From CBDBES01 sp965204465 (GTDB taxonomy: Bacteria; Spirochaetota; Leptospiria; Turneriellales; CBDBES01), in assembly GCA_965204465.1 (NCBI GenBank), contig CBDBES010000002.1, forward strand, positions 372,001 to 436,000: a DNA stretch of 64,000 bases, read 5' to 3'. Under the pieces are notes generated by a model. It saw only the letters and a program-made list of their open reading frames with translations. It had not been told where the DNA came from and made no database searches. Both the position numbers and the translations under genes were made by a program. Shown here piece after piece: positions 43,220-51,632 of this stretch. Numbering within the stretch: position 1 is the first letter of the stretch; every line of letters starts with the position of its first letter.

Positions 43220-44050
43220 TTATGAAATTGCATTTAATAGATAATCCATGGCCATGGAAGGTTTATTTTTAAAGAGTGCTAAAACGGATAAATCAAGCCA
43301 GTCTTTTTTTTCTTTTCTTTTTTTTCTTATAAGAGTTTTATGCTTAGATTCTATATTTTTGTATATGGTGGATGGCATTTCACTCTCTATGATCTTTTGC
43401 AATGGGGATATCTCTTTTGTTTGTTTCGCTTCTTTTTGAAAGTGTTCTATAGATTGTTTAACATCCCCTTTTTCAAGTGATATTTTACCTTTTATTTTAT
43501 GCACGAAAGGAAGATCTTTAGCAGAGGTAAAAGCATCTAAATAGGAATACGCCAGATCATATTTTTTCAAATTGAAGTAGAAAATTGTAATTGCTATGAG
43601 AGCGCTTCTATTCTGAGGCTCAATCTCAATAGCCTTTAGTATAGAGTTTTCTGCCTGTTTTACATAATTCAATCTGGAACATACATATCCTAAAAGAAGA
43701 TGAGCCTTGAAAAAATTTGGTTCTAAGCGGATCGCTTTGGATAATTGATTCCTTGACTGATCATATTCCCCAATTCTAAAATAGGCAACAGATAAATTAT
43801 AGTATCCTCTAGGATCTTTTTTTATTTTGACTGATCTTTGAAAACAGAAGATAGCCTTTAAAAATTGACTTCGCAAAGAATAGATAGCCCCGGAATTGAG
43901 CCATGCCATGAAATGATTTTTATCTATTTCTACTACTTTTTTGTAGTACTGCAAAGCATCTTCATATCTTTTCTTATCTTCCAGATCAAGGGCTAATTTG
44001 AAATAAAAATCTGTACTTTCTTTAGATTTATATTCTTGTTCCTTTTTCAT
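43220..44050 (-). CDS. Tetratricopeptide repeat protein
   Basis: A 276-residue soluble protein made of TPR helix pairs, for example YEDALQYYKKVVEIDKNHFM (about 34-53), FLKAIFCFQRSVKIKKDPRG, YDQSRNQLSKAIRLEPNFFK and AENSILKAIEIEPQ; about six units can be traced. It has no signal peptide or other domain. Such proteins scaffold complexes; the partner is unknown. It is 20 bp downstream of sat and may share its transcript. Confidence 0.82.
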   Translation of the reverse strand: MKKEQEYKSKESTDFYFKLALDLEDKKRYEDALQYYKKVVEIDKNHFMAWLNSGAIYSLRSQFLKAIFCFQRSVKIKKDPRGYYNLSVAYFRIGEYDQSRNQLSKAIRLEPNFFKAHLLLGYVCSRLNYVKQAENSILKAIEIEPQNRSALIAITIFYFNLKKYDLAYSYLDAFTSAKDLPFVHKIKGKISLEKGDVKQSIEHFQKEAKQTKEISPLQKIIESEMPSTIYKNIESKHKTLIRKKRKEKKDWLDLSVLALFKNKPSMAMDYLLNAIS

Positions 44051-44069
44051 TACACATCTATGTATTCTA

Positions 44070-45218
44070 TTATGAACGATTAGAATATGCTTTGGTCAAA
44101 ATAGAAGCAACTGCAGTTCTGGTAAATTCCTCAGGAGGTATTTCTCCCTTGGAAAGCATTTCTCTTACCTTTGTGCCACTTAGAAAAACATGATTCTGCT
44201 TTTCATCTGGTTTGGGACAAGTTTTTTCAGAAGCCATTCCACCACAATAATTACAATAAAAAGCGTGTTCCATCTTAATAGGTACAATTCCAATTTCGTC
44301 TTTAGAATATTGATCAAAAATATGGTGGGCATCATAAGTTCCATAAAAATTGCCTACCCCGGCATGGTCTCTGCCAACAATAAAATGGGTGCATCCATAA
44401 TTTTTTCTGCATATTGCATGGAAGATAGCTTCTTTAGGACCTGCATAATTCATTGCAGCAGGAAACACCCCCAACATTGTCTTTTCCTTAGGGAAATAAT
44501 GGGAGATCAAGACTTCATAGCACTTCATCCTGGTTTCAGCAGGGATATCATCCGACTTGGTTTCTCCTACAAGAGGATGAATGAACAAGCCATCTGACAT
44601 CTCGAGAGCACATTTTAATAAATATTCATGTGCCCTGTGAATTGGATTTCTGGTTTGAAATCCAACAATACTCTTCCAGCCTTTTTGCTGGAAGATCTGT
44701 CTACTTTCTCTGGGGGTATAGCGATTTTCTTTAAACTCATTGTGTGGAATATGTTTATATTGTTTAACCTGCCCACCTACAAGATATTCTGGCAGATTCT
44801 TTACATAGGAGACTCCCGGATGCGATTCATCTAAAGTTTGGTATACTTTTTCCATCCATTTTTCTTTATCCGGTTTATATATATCATTTATTTTTACCTC
44901 TCCATAAATTTCATTCTCATATCTTAATAATATTCTATCTTTTTTAAATGCTTCTTCTTTTTGTTTTTCTGTAATAGGTAATATAATTGGAATTGTCCAG
45001 GGTATGGAATTAGAGAGCCGCCCATTCAAAATTACTTCATTAAAATCATCTTTCTCCATGAATCCTTCTAAAGGAGAGAAGACACCACTCGAGATCATTT
45101 CCAGATCATTAATGTATCTATTATTCGTATCAAGGATAAAGTGATTGGATGTATCTATTTTGTCCTGGGATTTAAAATCTTCGCAATTGACAAGTGAATG
45201 ACCATGAGGTTGTATCAT
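44070..45218 (-). CDS. sat: Sulfate adenylyltransferase (ATP sulfurylase)
   Basis: The monofunctional Sat enzyme activates sulfate with ATP to adenosine 5'-phosphosulfate. The two nucleotide motifs QTRNPIHRAHEY (HxxH) and GRDHAGVGNFYG are present, plus the MNYAGPKEAIFHA segment. Cys residues in YCNYCGGMASEKTCP form the zinc site of the homo-oligomeric type found in many bacteria and archaea. Length is 382 residues. It is not accompanied by APS reductase or kinase genes here. The following TPR gene is 20 bp away. Confidence 0.95.
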   Translation of the reverse strand: MIQPHGHSLVNCEDFKSQDKIDTSNHFILDTNNRYINDLEMISSGVFSPLEGFMEKDDFNEVILNGRLSNSIPWTIPIILPITEKQKEEAFKKDRILLRYENEIYGEVKINDIYKPDKEKWMEKVYQTLDESHPGVSYVKNLPEYLVGGQVKQYKHIPHNEFKENRYTPRESRQIFQQKGWKSIVGFQTRNPIHRAHEYLLKCALEMSDGLFIHPLVGETKSDDIPAETRMKCYEVLISHYFPKEKTMLGVFPAAMNYAGPKEAIFHAICRKNYGCTHFIVGRDHAGVGNFYGTYDAHHIFDQYSKDEIGIVPIKMEHAFYCNYCGGMASEKTCPKPDEKQNHVFLSGTKVREMLSKGEIPPEEFTRTAVASILTKAYSNRS

Positions 45219-45253
45219 ATTTTTAGTATTTAATAAAACTTTTTTTTATTCTT

Positions 45254-45733
45254 TTAAAAAATTTTTGAATCTCCTTTGTAAAATAATGATAATACATTAC
45301 CATTTTCTATTATTTTGTAATTCATCTTATTAAAAACCCTTTTATACATGAACATTCCATATCCCCCCTGTGCTCCTTTTTCAAACTGATCTTTGGGTGA
45401 TTTTGCCTTCCCCATATTGGGGTCGAATGCTTTACCATTATCATGAATGATCGTAACGATGTTCTTATGTGATTTTGAGGTTTCTTTAAACAGATTAATA
45501 TATATTTTTTCATCAAATGAAAAATTTAAAGAATGTTGTGCTATGTTCATTACTATCTCGTGAAGGCCAGCAAGGAAAATGCTTTTATTCTGTATATAAC
45601 CTTCCACAATGAATCCTATATCTTTCCTGAGATTAGATACAGATCTTTTATCGGCACTTATTTGATCATCAAATATTAATTCAGGAAACCGCATCCAGAC
45701 ACTGGGTAAATAAGATGTTAAATCAATATTCAT
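45254..45733 (-). CDS. RsbW-type histidine kinase-like ATPase (anti-sigma regulatory kinase)
   Basis: A 159-residue single-domain GHKL ATPase. The N-box lies in LHEIVMNIAQHS, the G1 box in IIHDNGKAFDP and the G2 box in GGYGMFMYKRVFN. Proteins of this kind phosphorylate STAS anti-anti-sigma factors or bind sigma factors in partner switching. It is separated from sat by 35 bp. The target is not visible here; a STAS protein lies 10 kb away and the SpoIIE phosphatase 12 kb away. The intergenic 45734-46121 upstream shows nothing. Confidence 0.85.
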   Translation of the reverse strand: MNIDLTSYLPSVWMRFPELIFDDQISADKRSVSNLRKDIGFIVEGYIQNKSIFLAGLHEIVMNIAQHSLNFSFDEKIYINLFKETSKSHKNIVTIIHDNGKAFDPNMGKAKSPKDQFEKGAQGGYGMFMYKRVFNKMNYKIIENGNVLSLFYKGDSKIF

Positions 45734-46121
45734 AACTTGCTATTACATAAGAGATAATTTTAATATATTTTGAATATATGTATTATTGATCTGATATGTC
45801 AATCTTTTTTTATTCCAGATGAGGTCTCTATGCAAGGCGATGCAGGATGTGTAAGAAAGAATTAGAATTGATTTTTCGCAAGGAATTTATAGAACATTGA
45901 GTCCTATCAAAGAACACTATTAAAATATCTTATATGCAAAAAATCGGAATAAACTTCATACATAGAAATAAAGACCATCAACTGGATACTTTTCACGCCC
46001 AAGGAAAGAATAATAAAACCAGAGGGGGATGATCGTCAATAAAATAGAATAAAGAATATCATACCATTACTATAAATTCTATTAGATAAAAAGCGGAAAA
46101 AATTTGTTAAAAAAATTAAAA

Positions 46122-46148
46122 ATAGCACTTGACAGGCTAGAGTGCTAG
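46122..46148 (+). promoter_or_regulatory. CIRCE operator (HrcA site) in the hsp20 promoter
   Basis: ATAGCACTT, nine bases, GAGTGCTAG. The CIRCE consensus is TTAGCACTC-N9-GAGTGCTAA; the central TAGCACT/AGTGCTA arms are perfect. It overlaps the -35 hexamer TTGACA (46129-46134), with a -10 like TATATA at 46153-46158. HrcA repression relieved by heat is expected. Confidence 0.8.
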
Positions 46149-46158
46149 CAAATATATA

Positions 46159-46187
46159 CCTTGAATGCTAAATATATGCATTCAAGG
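46159..46187 (+). promoter_or_regulatory. 10-bp hairpin covering the hsp20 ribosome binding site
   Basis: CCTTGAATGC (46159-46168) pairs perfectly with GCATTCAAGG (46178-46187) across a 9-base loop. The right arm contains the first bases of the AAGGAGG ribosome binding site. This could be a thermosensor-like RNA hairpin; but the predicted start of transcription near 46164 would remove part of the left arm, so an operator role is equally possible. Confidence 0.4.
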
Positions 46188-46197
46188 AGGTTAAAAA

Positions 46198-46611
46198 ATG
46201 TTTCTAACAAAGATTTTAAGAGAATTGGATCAGATAGCTGATTTTCAAAGAGATAGTGAAGATGGATTTAGCATGTCTCTGGAGAAATATCCGCCAATTC
46301 AGATCCATAAAAATAGAGATAGCCTTTTGATCAAGGCAGAAGTCCCTGGAGTAGACGCTGAAGAAGTGGAGTTATCTGTCACTGATAATGCGCTTACTAT
46401 CTCCGGTGAGATAAAAAAAGAAGTGTTGAAAGAAGAGACAAAATCAATCAGAGAAGAAAGATACTACGGTAAATTCACCCGTACTATTAAACTTCCCTGC
46501 AAAGTGGATGCGGATAAAACAGAAGCTTCCATTGAGAATGGTATTTTGAGCTTAACACTTCCTATAAAAGAAGGGCAAAAAGCAAAATATATTGCCGTCA
46601 AAAATAAATAA
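46198..46611 (+). CDS. Hsp20 family small heat shock protein 1
   Basis: An ATP-independent chaperone that binds unfolding proteins. The alpha-crystallin domain runs from about residue 35 to 130: IKAEVPGVDAEEVELSV, LTISGEIKKE, YYGKFTRTIKLP and IENGILSLTLP (the A-x-x-x-N-G-x-L motif region). Length is 137 residues, with a short N-terminal arm (FLTKILRELDQIADFQ). It has an AAGGAGG RBS and the CIRCE promoter, and is followed 34 bp later by a second hsp20. Confidence 0.95.
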   Translation: MFLTKILRELDQIADFQRDSEDGFSMSLEKYPPIQIHKNRDSLLIKAEVPGVDAEEVELSVTDNALTISGEIKKEVLKEETKSIREERYYGKFTRTIKLPCKVDADKTEASIENGILSLTLPIKEGQKAKYIAVKNK

Positions 46612-46645
46612 AAAAAGTAATATTGAAAAATAAGGAGGAAACAAT

Positions 46646-47035
46646 ATGAAAACATTGGAAAAGAAGGAAAAAATAATGAACAAAGATACTTCTTCCTATA
46701 CGGAATTTAGAGAATATCTTCCGCAGGTAGATTTATCTTCTAATGAAAAAGGGATTTTCATGGAAGTTAATCTTCCTGGAATTTCAAAGGAATCCATTGA
46801 TATTTCAATGGAGAAAGATATATTGACTACTTCAGGGAAAGCAAATAATATAGAATCAGATCATGAACTATATTATGCTGAATATGAAGTCCGTAACTTT
46901 CGCCGATCTTTCAGGATCGATGATACCATAGATGTGGATAAAACGGAGGCAACCTATAAAGATGGGACACTAAAGATTTATATTCCCCTTGTAAAGTCTC
47001 AGGCTAAGAAAATTGCAGTCCAGTCTAAGAAATAA
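46646..47035 (+). CDS. Hsp20 family small heat shock protein 2
   Basis: Second small heat shock protein, 129 residues. The alpha-crystallin domain is clear: MEVNLPGISKESIDISMEKDI, YEVRNFRRSFRI and YKDGTLKIYIPLVKSQAKKI. It is diverged from copy 1, so the two probably form mixed or alternative oligomers. Its own AAGGAGG lies 11 bp upstream of the ATG. No promoter is seen in the 34-bp gap, so it is likely transcribed from the CIRCE promoter. Confidence 0.93.
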   Translation: MKTLEKKEKIMNKDTSSYTEFREYLPQVDLSSNEKGIFMEVNLPGISKESIDISMEKDILTTSGKANNIESDHELYYAEYEVRNFRRSFRIDDTIDVDKTEATYKDGTLKIYIPLVKSQAKKIAVQSKK

Positions 47036-47052
47036 GGTATAGGCTGGTTATT

Positions 47053-47147
47053 GGATGGATTGTTGAAGCCTATAAATGGCGATATCCGGACGTCTGTTTG
47101 AAAAGAACAGGTCATAAAGAATATCCAGGGCGGAAGGCAATCCATCC
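47053..47147. terminator. Long stem-loop region, possible terminator or RNA
   Basis: GGATGGATTG (47053-47062) pairs perfectly with CAATCCATCC (47138-47147), which is followed by ATTTTTAATTTTT. Inside is a hairpin GACGTCTGTT/AACAGGTC around 47090-47112. It sits between the end of hsp20 copy 2 and the end of the convergent ABC gene, so it may end transcription from either side; the 75-base interior is unusually long for a simple terminator. Confidence 0.45.
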
Positions 47148-47151
47148 ATTT

Positions 47152-47871
47152 TTAATTTTTCATTTTTTGCAATAACATATTCTTCATTTTTTTTTGACTC
47201 GAAAATTCAGATACTCTGAAAGGAGGCAATAATTTACCTTTGTTTAATACCCAGAATATATTTCCCATCTTTAAACAAACATCCAGATCATGATCAACAA
47301 AGATCATAGAATCAAATTTCCAGTTGATCTCTGAAATTCCCTTCTCAGAAATAACTTTTCCTAACATCTCTTCACTATCAGAATCCAACCCATTGAATGA
47401 TTCATCTAAAAATAGAATATCAGCCTTATGAATGAACATTCTAGCCAATAAAGACTTCTGGATCATTCCATGCGAAAACCCTTCTATTTTTTCATGCCTC
47501 ACATCATACAGACCTACTTTGTGTATGGCATAGTCTATGATCTGCCTGTCTGATACTGAACATAAACCTTGAAAGAATTCCAGATTCTCTAAAAGAGTCA
47601 GCCTGGAATAAAGCATACTCTCATGAGTGATCAAATGAATTTTTTTACTCTGGTTAGAATATTGGAGTATCCCCTGGTCAGGACGATATGATCCACAAAG
47701 CAAATGCAATAAGGTGCTTTTACCTGCGCCATTCATCCCTGCAATGGCGATCTTATCGCCTTTGTATATCTTACCAGAAGCATTCTCCAGGGCCCATTTA
47801 GAAGAGAATCTTTTACTGATACCCTCAAAATAAATAATTGGATTTTCTTTAGAGGTCAAGATGAGACTCAA
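47152..47871 (-). CDS. ABC transporter ATP-binding protein
   Basis: A 239-residue ATPase, similar in size to CcmA-type and exporter ATPases. Walker A is AGMNGAGKST (about 44-53), the signature region reads GFSHGMIQKSLLARM, and Walker B is ILFLDESFNGLD. The signature is modified (SHGMIQK for SGGQxQR), as in CcmA-like subfamilies. A switch His occurs in VDHDLDVC. The start overlaps the upstream membrane protein gene by 23 bp. The partner permease is not obvious. Its place after the pseudopilin genes may be chance. Confidence 0.82.
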   Translation of the reverse strand: MSLILTSKENPIIYFEGISKRFSSKWALENASGKIYKGDKIAIAGMNGAGKSTLLHLLCGSYRPDQGILQYSNQSKKIHLITHESMLYSRLTLLENLEFFQGLCSVSDRQIIDYAIHKVGLYDVRHEKIEGFSHGMIQKSLLARMFIHKADILFLDESFNGLDSDSEEMLGKVISEKGISEINWKFDSMIFVDHDLDVCLKMGNIFWVLNKGKLLPPFRVSEFSSQKKMKNMLLQKMKN

Positions 47872-49012
47872 TATTTTTCAAGCGCTTTTCAAATTTTTTT
47901 CTTAGCGCCTCTTTATTTTTGAAATTCATATCCGTTGCATTCAATATGTCTAGCCTATATTTTATCTGTGCCTTTTGTTTTATCCGATAATTGATCAACC
48001 AGGAAGGATTTAGTTTGATGATCATATAAAAGAATAATATGATCATCAGAAATGCGATTAACGCAAAAGTTGCTTTTTCTGTATAAGACAAAGGCGCTCT
48101 GACACTGACCTTGCCTGAAGATAAGGCTTCTTGATCTTCAGATAGAGGTGTACCTCCCGAAAGGGTTATATCCAGACTTTGGGGAAACAGAGGCAATTCA
48201 AAAATTTTCCATGTATTATTGTCATTTGGCATTTGCCTGGATTCTAAATACGGCTTATCTGCGACACTAAGCCTTAGATCATCATTCTCTAAAATGACCT
48301 GAATTGGCTCATTTTGATCGTAAATTTTCACCAATGTCAATTTCATATTATCCCCTTTATAAGGAACAGAATAATTTAATTGATAAAGACGATTTCCAGG
48401 TTTCAATGGATAAGGCAATATATAGATGTTTTTCCGGGGGCTTTGTATGGGAGCCACCTTCAACCATTGCGTATTATTACCTATCGAAACAGAAGCATTG
48501 ATCTCATTTGCAATAGAAGGAATATGTTGAAAGATTCCTTTTGTTGACCCTCTTTCTGTAAAGGTCAATTTAGAATCATTGGAAAAATTATGCAATACTA
48601 GAATATTTAACTTTTTAGGAAGATACTTAATGGAATATAACGTACTGTATTTGATCTTTGGTTTGAATTGATGAGTTTTATTATATACCGTTAGGGTGAT
48701 CTTTTTCATTTTTTCAATGCCCTCCTCTTTAGCGGGGGGGATTATCTGGTTATAGGCAATTCCCTGGTATATCCCTTTCAACATCAGAGGAAAATTCTCT
48801 GCGTATTCTTTAACATCCTTTATGATCACTTTAGAACTCTTTATTTCCATAGAACGGATAGGGGTCATACCATTTTTGAGTTGTAGAATTTCTAATGAAT
48901 CTAATTTTGCTGGCTTATCCTTTTGGCTACCATTTACGACCTCCAATTGAATATCTATACCCCAAATACCATAAAATAGGCTGCAAATGCTAAAAAGTAA
49001 TAATAGTTTCAT
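47849..49012 (-). CDS. Exported protein with C-terminal membrane anchor, unknown function
   Basis: A 387-residue protein with a signal peptide (MKLLLLFSICSLFYGIWG), a beta-rich periplasmic part, and one C-terminal membrane helix (about 317-337, FALIAFLMIILFFYMIIKL) followed by a basic tail. No named family is recognised. It lies between gspJ (37 bp upstream) and the ABC ATPase (overlapping), so it may belong to a secretion or export system. Topology suggests a periplasmic domain fixed to the inner membrane. Confidence 0.6.
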   Translation of the reverse strand: MKLLLLFSICSLFYGIWGIDIQLEVVNGSQKDKPAKLDSLEILQLKNGMTPIRSMEIKSSKVIIKDVKEYAENFPLMLKGIYQGIAYNQIIPPAKEEGIEKMKKITLTVYNKTHQFKPKIKYSTLYSIKYLPKKLNILVLHNFSNDSKLTFTERGSTKGIFQHIPSIANEINASVSIGNNTQWLKVAPIQSPRKNIYILPYPLKPGNRLYQLNYSVPYKGDNMKLTLVKIYDQNEPIQVILENDDLRLSVADKPYLESRQMPNDNNTWKIFELPLFPQSLDITLSGGTPLSEDQEALSSGKVSVRAPLSYTEKATFALIAFLMIILFFYMIIKLNPSWLINYRIKQKAQIKYRLDILNATDMNFKNKEALRKKFEKRLKNIESHLDL

Positions 49013-49048
49013 TTTTCTCCTTTTTCCATATTCAAAAAAAATAGGTCA

Positions 49049-49702
49049 TTATCTTAAAAACAATATCGGGGGACTCGTAGTGAATATGAATTCTCTTTCT
49101 GCATCGTTTTCTATCCAGCGAAATGTTGATTTAATATACATAGGAGGTTTTCGAGCCAGTTTTGAATTCCACTCATTTTTCCAGGAGTCTCCATTTGTGG
49201 AATATTCCAATTCAAAAGCAAGAATATCCTCTAAAATGGGAATGGCTATACCCTGATCTGTTTTTTCATAATCTACGAAAATATCTTCTTTCCGGTATAG
49301 AGTCAACTTACCGCTTCTCTCTGAAATTTCGGTAAAATAAGTCACTGAGTATACTCTACCTTGTAGAACAGACGGATTGGAATATAAATTATTAGTGGCA
49401 AAATTGACTGTGCTTGTATTGGAAATATCATTACCCGCCAGACTCTTTCCTGTATTTCCGATGAAAAAACTCTTCGTATGCCAATCTTCATAATGCAGAT
49501 TATTCAGGTCACGCGAGAAGGTTTGAATGGCAAACAAAGCCTGATTACCTCTCCTTGATGCAAAACTCTGTGTTCTAATAACATCTTGAATTTGCAAGTG
49601 AGAACCAAATAGGCCCATAAAAAGAAGGCCTGTCAATACCATGATGATCAATATTTCTATTAATGTGAATCCTGCTTTTTTAAATATTTTATTTTTCATC
49701 AT
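49049..49702 (-). CDS. gspJ: Type II secretion minor pseudopilin GspJ-like
   Basis: A prepilin with the peptidase motif KKAGFTLIEILIIMVLTGL (cleavage before the first F), the conserved Glu at mature position 5 and a long hydrophobic alpha helix. The 217-residue length and the C-terminal globular domain (YIKSTFRWIENDAEREFIF) fit GspJ. Minor pseudopilins GspH-I-J-K form the tip of the type II pseudopilus. It lies next to gspI, gspH and gspG. No gspK is recognised here. Confidence 0.82.
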   Translation of the reverse strand: MMKNKIFKKAGFTLIEILIIMVLTGLLFMGLFGSHLQIQDVIRTQSFASRRGNQALFAIQTFSRDLNNLHYEDWHTKSFFIGNTGKSLAGNDISNTSTVNFATNNLYSNPSVLQGRVYSVTYFTEISERSGKLTLYRKEDIFVDYEKTDQGIAIPILEDILAFELEYSTNGDSWKNEWNSKLARKPPMYIKSTFRWIENDAEREFIFTTSPPILFLR

Positions 49703-49710
49703 GAGAATTT

Positions 49711-50175
49711 TTATCTTCTGAATTTCAATGCCTTATAATAATCCAAAGTATATTGAACATTATTTCTATAGTTAACTTTTACTACATAGTGCATTAGGTT
49801 GATCAGCCCACCTGTTTCCAAGGCATCTTTATCAGATACTTTACTGATCTCTTCTTCTACTTTTTCTCCAAATATACCAAACTCTCCGGCCATTGCTAAG
49901 ATATCCACTTCGATTTGTTTTATCTGATAATTAAATTTAAAACCAGGAAATGCCTGATATTCTCCTTCCTCTTCTTTTTCTTCCAATGTATTTCGGATAT
50001 CATTCATTTTTTGTCTGGCCAGAATAATTGTCTGCTTAAATTTGCCGGCCTCATAACGAGCATTGATCGAAGCCGTTATCATATAAATAATGGACCCGAA
50101 TACAGTGGCAAATATACTTACTGCGATCAATATCTCGATTAATGATATTCCTGATCTTGAAGAATTTACGGGCAT
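49711..50175 (-). CDS. gspI: Type II secretion minor pseudopilin GspI-like
   Basis: The prepilin motif SSRSGISLIEILIAVSIFAT has Ile where Phe is usual, and Glu at mature position 5. From ATG 50175 the protein is 154 residues. The frame extends upstream through a TTG at 50235, but that would add 20 residues before the leader. The C-terminus (VNYRNNVQYTLDYYKAL) is typical of GspI sizes. It is next to gspH and gspJ. Confidence 0.72.
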   Translation of the reverse strand: MPVNSSRSGISLIEILIAVSIFATVFGSIIYMITASINARYEAGKFKQTIILARQKMNDIRNTLEEKEEEGEYQAFPGFKFNYQIKQIEVDILAMAGEFGIFGEKVEEEISKVSDKDALETGGLINLMHYVVKVNYRNNVQYTLDYYKALKFRR

Positions 50176-50255
50176 ATTTAAACCAGTAGGCTCCTTTTTA
50201 TTGAGTTGGAAAAATACAAGTCTCTTTAACCCCAATTATTATAAATAAAAAAGAG

Positions 50256-50963
50256 TCATTTTTCTTCCTCAAAGTCAATGTTTTTTAAATAGACAGAGGG
50301 TAAATTATATCTGGGTAGATACAAATATTTATTTAAATCATTATCAAACTCTATAATTAGGCTATCGGAAGTTCCATTGGGATAAAAATGTATATAGGTC
50401 TTAGAATTTGATAACTTTATACCACTTACCGAATAAAGTGTCTTCAGATCACTTGGTAGGCTACTTGGGCCAAGTATCCATTCATCCGGAACTATATCTT
50501 CTCCGTCTATTTCTGCATCTGCTTCCTTGGAGTCTTTTAGTTCTTCTTTTTTCTCTAATATTCTTTTAAATCTATAAGAATCCTGTGCCTTTTCATGAGC
50601 TAAAGATTCGATGGTGGCATCTTGCTCATATTCTAATTTAGGATCATAATATCTTAAACCCATTTCTCTTTCTTTAAGATCAATAGAAAGGCTTAATATG
50701 GATCCAGTTTCTATTGCTTTAGCTCTGCCGAATCGAAATAGCTGCTTTATCTGTAGGGCCGTATTCTCCGAAAAACTACTACTAACAAAGGACTGCAATA
50801 ATTGGTAACCAAGACCCATAATAGCGCCTGAAAGCACCACAACGATCATAATTTCGATCAGTGTAAATCCTTTTGAGGATCGGATTAACTGACAAAAATA
50901 CTTGCTATTTTGTGCCCGACAGTTTCCTATCTTGCGCAGATCCTTCTCCACCTTCTTGCCCAT
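50256..50963 (-). CDS. gspH: Type II secretion minor pseudopilin GspH-like
   Basis: The prepilin motif RSSKGFTLIEIMIVVVLSGA marks a type II pseudopilin; the mature part has the beta-rich structure expected of GspH, and an acidic insert (KKEELKDSKEADAEIDGED) near residue 150. ATG 50963 gives 235 residues and a 59-bp overlap with gspG; ATG 50999 would overlap by 95 bp. Either start leaves a leader longer than usual. Confidence 0.75.
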   Translation of the reverse strand: MGKKVEKDLRKIGNCRAQNSKYFCQLIRSSKGFTLIEIMIVVVLSGAIMGLGYQLLQSFVSSSFSENTALQIKQLFRFGRAKAIETGSILSLSIDLKEREMGLRYYDPKLEYEQDATIESLAHEKAQDSYRFKRILEKKEELKDSKEADAEIDGEDIVPDEWILGPSSLPSDLKTLYSVSGIKLSNSKTYIHFYPNGTSDSLIIEFDNDLNKYLYLPRYNLPSVYLKNIDFEEEK

Positions 50964-51345
50964 CAGATCCAAGTGAATAAATTTCATACGTACCTTCATC
51001 AGTAACTCTATATTGATAGGGAGTATTCCAGGGATCTTTTAGCATCTCTCTTTTAGAAAGGAAAGGTCTGGAAGGATAGTTTTCTGTTTCTGGAGAAGGT
51101 TCCACCAACACTTGCAATCCCTCACTCTCATCTGGCCAACGCCCATAGTAATTTTTGAACTTAAACAGAGCTAGTTCAAGTTGCCCTCTGGCTGCCTGAA
51201 TCTTAAGTTTGGCTTGTTGTTCATCAATGTCTGAATCACCTAAAGAAACAAAGAAAAGAGTCATTAGGGTACCCAATACCATTAATACAACCATCAGCTC
51301 GATTAAACTGAAACCTTGTTTTTTCCTTAAATCTAATACTTTCAT
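50905..51345 (-). CDS. gspG: Type II secretion major pseudopilin GspG
   Basis: The major pseudopilin that builds the type II secretion piston. The prepilin site KKQGFSLIELMVVLMVLGTL has the conserved Glu at position 5. The C-terminal part has the family hallmarks GRWPDESEGLQVLVE, DPWNTPYQYRV and SLGSDGQEGGEG, with the calcium-binding loop region. Length (146) is normal. It is the first of four pseudopilin genes. No gspC, D, E or F gene is in the window. Confidence 0.92.
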   Translation of the reverse strand: MKVLDLRKKQGFSLIELMVVLMVLGTLMTLFFVSLGDSDIDEQQAKLKIQAARGQLELALFKFKNYYGRWPDESEGLQVLVEPSPETENYPSRPFLSKREMLKDPWNTPYQYRVTDEGTYEIYSLGSDGQEGGEGSAQDRKLSGTK

Positions 51346-51632
51346 AAGTCATTCATCTAACTCAAAATAGAAAAGTCAATCTTTTTTTGCAGCATGCTAA
51401 AAATTCAGATCCATTAAAAAATATCTATACCTTATGCATACACAACGATCTTTTTGCTGAATATTATAAAACTTTAAAGGAAAAATCTAATAAAATTATT
51501 TTATAGTAAATATTCTTAAATCCAATGGGAGTACGACACGATCTGATTTTTTTCAATAGATATGAATTCAGTATATATTTTTGTAGACAAAATATCTAGC
51601 TATCTCAGTATCCTGCATATTTTATATATTTT

